A stretch of DNA of 41,593 nucleotides from Mesotaenium endlicherianum (lineage: Eukaryota > Streptophyta > Zygnematophyceae > Zygnematales > Mesotaeniaceae), in contig WELA01008734.1 of NCBI GenBank assembly GCA_009602735.1, positions 149,946-191,538 on the forward strand, read 5' to 3'. The stretch's first letter is position 1. Each line of letters opens with the position of its first letter. Below are positions 33,701 to 41,593 of this stretch, piece after piece. A program made the position numbers and the translations under genes. Below the pieces are notes generated by a model. The model did no database searches, was not told the DNA's origin, and saw only the letters and a list, made by a program, of their open reading frames with translations.

Positions 33701-35669
33701 TGCCTCCTTGAAGGCTGCCAGAGCCTGCAGCAGCAGCACAGGCGCACACACAAACACACAGACAATTGGGAAGTGCGCAGACAGGAAGCTGCTTCTAAAT
33801 GAATCACAGAGGGAGGCTTCTCATTCAACAAGTGAGCCAGCCTCAAAAGGCCGTTCCACAAGTGCCAGAGCCTGCAGCAGCGCAGAGGAAGAGGGGAGGG
33901 GGAGCTCAGAACATGCAGCTGCATTGAAGCGGATCACGGATGCTTATATTTATCGGCTGGCTCTACCTCCGATCGCTGGTCAAATGGCCACATTGAGGGG
34001 GCCTGTGTGATATGCCCTAGTATCTTGAGCTTCCAGTATATAGCGATCAAAGAGCACTCCTGACATCGATCACACAGCACGTGGTTTCGTGCCATCCCTC
34101 CAGTGAAATCTTCATGTATTCCCTGACTGTGCCTGCAGTGTGCTCTCTTTGAGATTTACTATGGGTGCTTTATTTGCAGCAGACTGCTCCTCTATTGCCC
34201 TGCTACTTGCATAGTTGCATCTGCAGGCAGCTCAAAGAGGTGCAGTGGTACTCCAAACTTGCAAGTTACGTACACATTTTAGAAGCTTCCAAACATGCTC
34301 GGCAGGGCCCCTAAGAAAATGGGTTACAGGTATGCTCCTGAGATGGACTCAACATGTAGGGGAAAGAAGTCTGCTCAATTGCCACAACACTCCACGTCCT
34401 CACTGTAGCAAACTTCTTCAGCAGCACATACATCTGAATAATTCAGGTACAAGCTTCAAGCTGGATACAACTTCAAGCTAATTCTATCAAAGCCTCATAC
34501 ATACTCAATTTATGCAATTATACATTTAGTTGAATGAAATTTGTTATCCAGGTAAATATGAAAATTGACGACTACAAAGTAATAGGCAATCCTCTCATAC
34601 TGGCTTCATCAATATAAACCCTCCCCATATCTTCCCTTGTTTTGTCTCAGCCCTCGTCTGGGGTTTTATATGTCTCATGTAACGCAGGAAACTGATATCT
34701 GCCCCCGAAGCTCATGCAGAGTGGTCAAAAAAGATTAATGGGTGCAGGACAAAAGTTTGGGTGCTTTCAAAAGACTCCACAATTTTCAGAACAGCAAATA
34801 GGGGGCACTGGAACCACACACAGGAAGGAGGCAGCTGCATAACAAAAGTAGGAAGTATAGAGCTACCTCATCATACTTCTTAAGTGCCTCCAAAGCACAA
34901 CCTTTCCTGAAGTGCCCCTGCAGGGTCAAGCACACATTGACCATCTATTAGAGCTTCATCTCCAATCAAACGGAACTGAGACGATGCAGTCAAATATCAT
35001 CCTTCAATGATGTCTTTTCCGCCTCAAACTCCACACGGAAAAACGCTCCACAACTGTAAGCAAGAATAATGACAGCTGAACGCGTCTACCATGCGTAGCT
35101 TCAATATTTTTTTCACCACTGGCAAGCATGCAAGAGCCTAATCTGCTCATGCAAAGATTAAGAGGGAATTGGAAGGGTGCAATGCTCTTTTTATATGCCA
35201 AGACGATTGAGAACGAAAAGAGCACCTTTTCAAATGACGGCTGCAATTTTATCGTAGTCTCTGCATCCGCCAGTGCCTTTGTCACCTTGGAAAGATGCAA
35301 GAATGCAGCCGACCGATTGCTGTCAGGCAACGAGTAAGCTCATGTTCATAGTCACTACGGTATTTGATTAAAAGAGCATTTTCAAATAAACTGACACAAC
35401 TTCGGAAACCTTAAGCTAACGTCAGAAGTAGTATGAAAGCAGACAAACTTGAGTTTGCCTCAGTCACACTCCAAGAGAAGCGCTTACCTGTAAAGAGCAT
35501 GATTCTGTGGATCATTCTTGATAGCTTGTGTATAAATTGCTGCAGCTTTGAGGTAGTTACCACTCTTAAAAAAAGCATTCCCCTGATCTTTTAGAGATGA
35601 GCTAGTAGTTTCTTCCCTCTCTTTAGTCTGTCCATTTGACTCGGACATGCTGCACTGCCACTCAGGCAC
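30795..35669 (-). CDS. TPR3-like co-chaperone protein
   Basis: Nine exons in consistent phase: 35669-35488, 35319-35226, 34917-34867, 33724-33529, 33473-33388, 33281-33195, 32352-32083, 31412-31206 and 30938-30795, about 430 residues. The likely start is the ATG at 35648 (MSESNGQ). Three TPR units lie at the N-terminus: LKDQGNAFFKSGNYLKAA, then SNRSAAFLHLSKVTKALAD, then GHFRKGCALEALKKYDEAL. The KxxGN, SNRSAA and RKG positions fit a carboxylate clamp that binds the EEVD tail of Hsp70/Hsp90. A plant-specific C-terminal part follows, with AFDSPDTLQNCISFLRQ, AIAFPQ, then VWRGLGERQW and DGYFVQVE, matching Arabidopsis TPR3 (At1g04190) as I recall it. The 31412 acceptor is one of several in-phase options. 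The final exon may be shortened by a stop overlapping a donor-like GTAAGA. Confidence 0.88.
31644..31859. repeat. Dispersed repeat, copy 1 (TPR gene intron)
   Basis: About 215 bases beginning TGTGGTGGGCTATGGAGAC and ending CCCCTGGCCCTGCCCA, shared with 32882-33097 in the same orientation. About nine bases in ten agree by eye, with a few small indels. It lies in the intron before the exon starting at 31412 and is followed by a CA-rich stretch. Confidence 0.9.
31917..31975. repeat. CA-rich tract and nearby poly-G in TPR intron
   Basis: CGCACGCACACATACACACACAC-like sequence follows repeat copy 1; a 13-base poly-G run lies at 32031-32043. On the coding strand the tract is TG-rich. Confidence 0.8.
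32882..33097. repeat. Dispersed repeat, copy 2 (TPR gene intron)
   Basis: Second copy of the 215-base unit at 31644-31859, with the central block GCGGTACTATGATGCCACC and the flanking AGGTTCATCTAGGGG fully conserved. It is also followed by a CA-rich tail (GCGCACGCTCATGCACACAC). It sits in the intron between exons ending 33195 and starting 32352. Confidence 0.9.
33716..33940. repeat. Degenerate tandem duplication around a splice acceptor
   Basis: GCCAGAGCCTGCAGCAGC occurs at 33716-33733 and again at about 33864-33881. Each copy is followed, after a divergent middle, by AGCTGC...GATCACNGA-like or AATCACAGA sequence. On the coding strand both copies present CTGCTGCAG then GCTCTGGCA, the true start of the fourth TPR-gene exon being at 33724. 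Confidence 0.6.
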
Positions 35670-36079
35670 TCACAAATGGGGAAACATAGGAGCAGCACAT
35701 CAACTGCTCAAGAAATTATTGCAGCAGACGGTTTTGGTGCGTCTTCTTATCTCAGTAAAGGAAAGACATACGGAGGCTCCGTCGTCGCTGCGTTCTTCAT
35801 CGCAATTAAAGGCTCAGGACTGCTCTGGACGTCTTGAACTGCCTTGAACCGCCTTGAACTAACGTCGAGCTTCTCCCAGTCCAACGTTGCTCGACGACCG
35901 CGGAACAACTGTACACTAAAATCTGCGTCATATTCCATTACCAGGTTAAAAAGGGTACTTTGAGCCAGGTTTACAATAAGAAAACACATGTATGTTGTGA
36001 GAAAAAGGTCTATCATTTTGTAACAGTCCATGATTCGTTGATATCATAAAAGCATTTCATCGTACGCAGAAAGAAAGAC
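35670..36079. promoter_or_regulatory. Shared upstream region of TPR gene and V-ATPase F
   Basis: The 410 bases separate two divergent starts. No TATA box is obvious. A minus frame through it has no protein-like features. Confidence 0.45.
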
Positions 36080-37058
36080 ATGGCAGCATCAGCCGTTGCT
36101 GCTGCTGCTTCTAGACCCGATGGTTCCCTCATTGCAATAATTGCAGATGAAGTAAGGTTGCAGTTTTTGCGTGTCTGCATGTTGAACTCAATAACGAGAC
36201 ATGCAGAGAGAAAACTTCCATTTTTATGCTAGCCATAGTGCCCTTTATGGCGCACTTAGGTGTTGTTAAGAATCCTTTCATCTCCATTGAGATCTTTCTG
36301 TTCCCTTTTCACATTGCTGCTAAGAAAATTTCTCCATTCTTTGCAGGATACCATCACGGGCTTTCTTCTTGCTGGAGTAGGAAATGTGGACCTACGCAGA
36401 AAGAAGAACTTTCTCGTCGTTGATTCAAGTAAATGGCTCTGCCTGTCGCGTGGTTGCTTTTTCTGTAAAATTGAAGCATAAGTGACCCCCTTTGCCCAGG
36501 TCTCTTGTAGCCGACGTCGAGTTCTTGCTGTAACGAATTTTTTTAGAGGCGTGAAGTTGAAGCCAACATGCTAATACGGCGGATAACATCCTGAACGTGA
36601 ATAATTTAATTTCCTCGACAGAAACGTCGGTGAAACTCATTGAGGAGACTTTCAAGGAGTTCACAGCACGTGAAGATGTTGCCATTGTGCTTATCAGCCA
36701 ATATGTAAGCCCCTTGCCCTCCAGTTAGATTGTTGCCACGTCCATGACCTCATATATGTTTGCCCTTGCACTTTATATGCGCCCTTCACTGTAAGAAGGT
36801 CATAAACACTGCATTGAGAAATATATGTGGTAAGGTTGAAAGCTATGCCGAGTTGTCTGAGTCAAATGGGTCTGCTGTGTATGCACACTTTTGTGGCAGA
36901 TCGCAAACATGATCCGGTACGCCCTGGACAGCTACACCAAGACTCTGCCTGCCATCTTGGAGATCCCGAGCAAGGACCACCCTTATGACCCCAACCAAGA
37001 CTCCATCCTGTCGCGAGTGAAGCACATGTTCAGCGGAGACTCGGTGTCGCAAAGTTGA
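36080..37058 (+). CDS. VHA-F: V-type proton ATPase subunit F
   Basis: Four exons, 36080-36151, 36347-36428, 36622-36704 and 36900-37058, with GT-AG borders and matching phases (0, 1, 0), give 131 residues against about 120-130 in the family. After a short Ala/Ser-rich start the protein reads [21 protein letters not shown], then [18 protein letters not shown] sequence ([20 protein letters not shown]), and ends [19 protein letters not shown], all hallmarks of subunit F. This subunit sits in the central stalk of V1 with subunit D and couples ATP hydrolysis to proton pumping at the vacuole and endomembranes. No irregularity is seen. It is divergent from the TPR gene. Confidence 0.97.
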
Positions 37059-38575
37059 GGGCTGCTTGCTGAAGGGTCCAGCTTGGACTTTTATTTTGCC
37101 CTCCTCTCCCATTCCCACAGGTTTCCACTTGGAGCTAATTTGTTTGCCCTTCTTGCTGTATGGCCTGGGTTATAAACGCTCCTAGGCCAGCTGTTGACAG
37201 TTGTGGGCAGGTGTTGTTGCAGCCAGCGATATAACCTGGACCAGCCCTTTTTTAGGGGGAAGCGACATGGGGACACTTCCTTCTGGGCATAAGTGCTAGC
37301 TTCTCTTACGCACGTACCGGTCAGAGATGATTCTAGCTGTCATATTTCGTTTGCGCATCAGTTTAGTGATGGCGTATGTACCCCCTCGGAGACATGTGGG
37401 ATGCATGTTTCAGATATACGAGCTCAGACTGCTCGTCAGTCCAGATTATGATATTGAAAGTCGGGCGAATATAGCAAGACTTTAGCAGATGGTATTCATG
37501 ATGAAGTAGTAGCAAATGCTGTAGCTGCAGTCCTGAGCCAGATGGGAAATAACATTTTTTACAAAGCTTATTTCCTAGACCCAGCCCCCAATTATTGATA
37601 ACCAGCACAACTTAGGTCACTTTCTTTACTCGTTGCCTTCTCCTCGTAGATGTGCTTTACTATTTCAAGCATGGAAACTCTGTATTGGGACTGTTTTCTG
37701 AGAACTATCTTTGCTCTGAGTTCATTCAAAGAAAGTTTTGAAACACAAAATGTTTAATAGTTTGTGGTCGTCAGTGTCCCAGAGAGGCGTCTCACATAAG
37801 GTTTGTGAGGGGCGCGTCTCCCCCTTACAGCTCTGTGGTACCTGGAAAGGGGGGTTGTACCTGGAAAAGGCCGGTCCTGCACAACATGGGGGGGCAGAGC
37901 TCGTAGTGAGCTGCGCCATAGTTTTGCCCACTTTCCGTCACTTTTGGGAACAGCAAGTGCCATGGTAAGACTGCGGCAATGGCGGGGCTTCCTGAGAGGG
38001 TCCGCTTCTTCGGCTAAGCAGTGTGAGAAGAAGGGGGTATGGGATGCCAGCCCTTGACAAGGGTCTGAGGGAGGGCGGCAAGAAGAAAGGCAAGTCCAGT
38101 GTAAAGGAGGCGCGGCCAGCCAGGGCTGGCTGCAGCAGGGTTTCAGTTTGGGGGCTTGGTTGCAGTTCAATCTGCGACGCACATGCCAACGTTGGTTTGA
38201 AAGTAAAACTTGAGGCCCCTCTACAATCTTACAAGTGCAAAGAGAAACACACAGGAGGCATGCCTTATTACATCGCAGTTCGATAATATAGTTGCCAGAT
38301 GTCAAGAGTTTTTTACTGAGACTCAAAATTCTTAATGGCAACACTCTCTATTGCCATTGCAGAAGGTTGAGTGCACTACTACCCACCTTCACTTCTATTC
38401 CTCCAAGGACCCCTCTAATAGCCTTTCTCTTTGAAAGACTGGAGACAATTTGAATAAGTTGCCAGAGCACCATCTGGAGACATGTTTGGCTACGAAGCGA
38501 TTGCTTCTTCTGGCCACATATTTGCACCTCATCCGGCCGAGTGAATCTCCCATGCTGGCTAGTCGAACCAATGAT
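37059..38575. other. Convergent intergenic region, no gene seen
   Basis: Holds the 3' flanks of V-ATPase F and of the FAD oxidoreductase. The stretch 37780-38180 is GC-rich with frames on both strands, but none has a recognisable motif or good splice borders. Confidence 0.45.
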
Positions 38576-39610
38576 TCACAAGAAGGGCCACCGAACGCCT
38601 AAGCCGGCGGCGCTCCGCCTCAGCTCTCTGGCAGCGCTCTTGGCACTGGCGAAATGGAGCTCGTCTGCCTCCACGGGCAAAATGGCAGCCTTGGAACCGC
38701 CGGGCTGCAAGAGCTCGATGACTCTGTTCGCTGCCTGCAGGCCTGTAACATATGCCTTCTCTTGGGACAATCCTCTTGCGCCGTGCGCGCCAGGCCCTTG
38801 CCTCAACCAGTCGCCGGCCATGAAGACGTTCCGGAAGCTCGTGTCACATGTCGGCATGTGCTGGTGCGAGCCGGGCCCGAAGAGCGTGACTGCTCCCTTG
38901 TAGCGCAGCACACTTGCGTCCACTACTCTGGCCGCGGCATACTGAGGCTCACAGCCTGCCAGGTACTTCTTGTGCACCTGTATGTACGGATGGACACGCG
39001 CGGGACACACAAACATACACACACACACACACACACGCACAAACACACACAGACACACACACAGACACACACACACACACACACGCATGCACACACACAA
39101 GCACCCCAACATAGACAGGGAGGGAGTGAGGGAGGGGGGAAAGGGGGGAGAAAATGAAGGGCAGAGGGAGAGAGAGCAAGAAACACGTGGGGTGGGACAA
39201 GGGACAGGTCAGTACACAATGCAGATAGAAGAAGACCCCAGAAAGAGAGTACGGGATAGGTAACGCCTGTACGCCCCCGCCAGTAAGAAGAATCGGACAC
39301 TTTACTTTCTCCAACCAGCTCAGACTGGCTTCTGCTTTTCGATCGCCGGAGGTACTGGGTTGGGCATCAGATAAGGCTCAAAGACAGACTGCCCCCCCGG
39401 GCAGCAACATTTGCAGGCAGCTGAAGCCTGTCAGTATATAGCGAGCCTGCGCAGAAGTGCATCGCCAGTATTTGTGTACATTATCTGCATAAGCACGTGC
39501 ATGTACGTGCATATGCGCGTGCCTAGACATGACCACACCCGCCCACGCGCACACACGTATATGCACACAAATGCACACAAGCGTATGCACACAAACAGGC
39601 ACACATACAG

Positions 39611-39647
<37 letters not shown>

Positions 39648-40969
39648 TGCGCGCAAAGACACACATATAGACACGCACACGCACATGCAACACCTACCCG
39701 GTTGACGATGGCAGCATCGGAGAGAGGCAGCAGCTGATTGGCGTGGTAGAAGTCAGCCTCCACCACACTGCCCGCCTCGCCAGCATACTCGTCCTGCATG
39801 CACGCCGCACAGCACCTCCCCGTTCGCTCGCGTGAGCACCCACCACCTCACACGAGCTGGCAGTTGCACCTGGGCCAGCCTCCGACCAAAAGGCAGGGGA
39901 GGCACGGGTGGAGTGACAGGTGTGCTCTCGCGGCAACAGAGCGAGGCAATCATCTCAAGAGGCACGCGAGGTGCGCGGAGAGGTACAGGTGGAGCGATAT
40001 TTTCTCGTGATAGGGAGAGCGAGAAGATTGTCGCGAGAGGCATGCGTGGCATGGCTGTGGACTTGAGAGTCGCAGCAAGGATGCAAGGAGGTCCCAACCA
40101 GAGAGAAAACATGGACCCAAAGGAAAACCAGAGGTCGCGCGAGTCGGAGCACCGGAAAAGGAACGCAGAAGAAGGCGCATGCGCCCGCGCACACGCCTGG
40201 AGAGGGCACCACCAAGAGTGTTGGCGGCAGAGCTGCCTCATGGGGGGGGCAGATGCGGAAGCCCTTTGCACAGGCCCCTTGCACGCTGCCGCGTTTCTCC
40301 CAAGGGATCGGGGGACTGGGCACAGGGGACCATGCTTTGGGTGGCGGTGCAAGAGGACAGCAGAGTGGTCCCATCGCAAGAGTGGGGTGAACCTTTTCTG
40401 CTCTCTGACAGTTGAGCTACAGGAGATTTTGAGATAATTTCTCGCAAGAAGGGCATAGCCCTGCGCCATCTGGTCCCTAAGATTGACACGTGCAGAAAGC
40501 AGAGCGAGAAGATTGTAGTCCCTGCCCGGACGCGGCGTGTGCAAGCCGGCCGCGGGACAGCGCCAGGTGTCAGGCCTTCACTCCCCGAGGCATGAGATTC
40601 TCATTGCATTCTCGCTATTCCCTCCCTTCCCTCGGCACCCTCTCCACGACAACGCACGCAGCAATGGCACGACGGACGCCTAAGCGAGCGGGAAAGCAAG
40701 CGCCAAGTGTCACATCACGTCGAGCTGGCGGGCGGTCGTGCCGGCGAGCACCAACTGTCAAATTGCATGCAGATCACCTGCAGAGCGTTGAGGTCGAAGA
40801 AGGTGCCGCCCGTTGTGGGCTCAAAGCCCGCCATCACGTTGGACGGGTTGGGCGGTGCCACCCGCCGGTCGAGCCACAGGCGCGTGGCCAGCACGTCCAC
40901 GCCCGCCAAGTTGGCAAACGCGCGAAACTCCGCGCGCTCCGCCAGTGGCCCCGAAGCCGCCACTATTTT
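38576..40969 (-). CDS. FAD-dependent oxidoreductase, carotene-desaturase/amine-oxidase-like (C-terminal exons)
   Basis: Three exons join in phase 0: 40969-40778, 39793-39698 and 38977-38576, about 229 residues to the TAG/TAA-type stop. They read KIVAASGPLAERAEFRAF, LATRLWLDRRV, then TGGTFFDLNAL, VEADFYHANQLLPLSD, and near the end NVFMAGDWLRQGPGAHG followed by GLSQEKAYVTGLQAANRVIELL. The xxFxAGDW...SxEKAxxTGxxAANxV motif is the C-terminal FAD-binding signature of phytoene/carotene desaturases and related amine oxidases. In plants and algae such proteins are mostly plastid-located, but no transit peptide is visible because the N-terminal exons, including the GxGxxG dinucleotide site, were not identified; they should lie upstream at higher coordinates. 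Substrate unknown. Introns are filled with CA repeats. Confidence 0.85.
39005..39103. repeat. (CA)n microsatellite in intron
   Basis: Long CA runs with AAAC, AGAC and GCAT interruptions between the last two exons of the FAD oxidoreductase, about 25 bases upstream of the acceptor on the plus-strand map. TG-rich on the coding strand. Confidence 0.95.
39555..39690. repeat. (CA)n microsatellite just inside a donor site
   Basis: CA-rich sequence with a pure run at 39615-39644 and a CGTGTGCGCGC stretch follows. On the coding strand the tract starts within about ten bases after the donor GTAGGT at 39697. Confidence 0.95.
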
Positions 40970-41593
40970 CTGAGACCAGCAGCGGCAGAGCAGCCGCAGC
41001 AACACCAGGAGCAGCAGCAGAAGGAGGTGGGAGCATGAGCAGTGGGAGCGGCGTGGGACCGGTGGCAGCAGCAGCGGCAGCAGTGACAATGCTAGCAGCA
41101 GCAGATTAGCGGGAGGAGCAGTAGCGGGAGCGAGAGCTCCAGCACCAGCGCATCAGCGTGAGCAACGCTATCAGAATACACTGCAGCGACAGCACAGATA
41201 TGAGTAGCAGAATTTTCTTTCTTATGTTCAGCGTAGCACAACACTCACATCACCAGAAGCAGCAGGAGCAGCAGCAGCAACAGCAGCTGCAGCAGCAGCA
41301 GCGGGAGCAGCAGGAGAAGCAGCGGGAGCAGCGGAAGCAGCAGCAGGGTGGAGTACACAATAGCCATCAGGGTGCATGGTTCCCGGGAGACAAAATAACT
41401 GGGCTTGCTCCTCAGGAGCCTTTCGGAGGGTAAAGGTTGTCTCAGGCAAGCTGGGGATGGCCAATAATTTGCTACTGCGAATTTTACCTCCCATGAACCT
41501 GCTGTGAGTGTTACTGAAACAATGTCACACGCATAAGAACTTAACAGGATATGAGAGAGGGAGCAGGGGGGACCGAGGGGGAGGCGGGGCAGG
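40970..41593. other. Upstream intron or flank with CAG repeats
   Basis: CAG/GCAGCAGGAG runs at 40978-41020, 41065-41107 and 41247-41346. The minus frame at 41494-41228 reads poly-Ala at its end and a short ordinary stretch (LAIPSLPETTFTLRK), possibly an exon, but not recognisably part of the FAD enzyme. Confidence 0.4.

Noticed and set aside
35747..36031. 94-residue minus frame between the TPR and V-ATPase F genes
   Set aside because: No motif, no homology recognised, and it occupies the shared promoter region.

Overview
The window is nuclear DNA of a photosynthetic eukaryote of the green lineage, most likely a green alga. Genes are split by GT-AG introns, many of them several hundred bases long. 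Gene types include a plant-specific SBP transcription factor, a plant-type mitochondrial uL23 and a protein resembling plant TPR3. Degenerate TTTAGGG/TTAGGG motifs match plant or algal telomere repeats. Sequence is dense in CA/TG, CTG/CAG, poly-G and hexanucleotide repeats, with one 48-base N gap, so it comes from a draft assembly. All exon borders given here were read by eye from splice signals and phase agreement.

Layout. 1-5003 (minus): large SBP-domain regulator of the SPL7/CRR1 copper-response type, running off the left edge. 5004-10009: mostly repeats, with a C-terminal exon of unknown family (6413-6582, minus), a probable leucine-rich-repeat gene end (8834-9058, plus) and a near-perfect hairpin (9900-9942). 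10010-15064 (minus): multi-exon gene with a GRAM-like segment, partly resolved. 16568-18820 (plus): decayed Myb/SANT-like gene of the type carried by Harbinger transposons. 19750-19998 (minus): exon of a TMEM45/DUF716 membrane protein with an apparent frameshift. 20320-22050: scattered telomere-like motifs. 22328-23749 (minus): intact PIF/Harbinger transposase. 24756-28452 (minus): CCDC82-like DUF4211 protein. 28831-29728 (plus): mitochondrial ribosomal protein uL23m. 30795-35669 (minus): TPR co-chaperone-like protein, with two copies of a dispersed repeat in its introns. 36080-37058 (plus): V-ATPase subunit F. 38576-40969 (minus): C-terminal exons of an FAD-dependent, carotene-desaturase-like oxidoreductase, whose N-terminal exons were not identified.

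The right half is a gene-dense housekeeping region with two divergent gene pairs (DUF4211/uL23m and TPR/V-ATPase F), each sharing an upstream interval of about 400 bp. The left half is repeat-rich. The genes have no evident common pathway; the organisation is ordinary eukaryotic. The main points of interest are the SPL7/CRR1-like copper regulator with a His/Gln-rich tract, an intact Harbinger transposase near a broken partner gene, the duplicated intronic repeat, and splice acceptors embedded in microsatellites.
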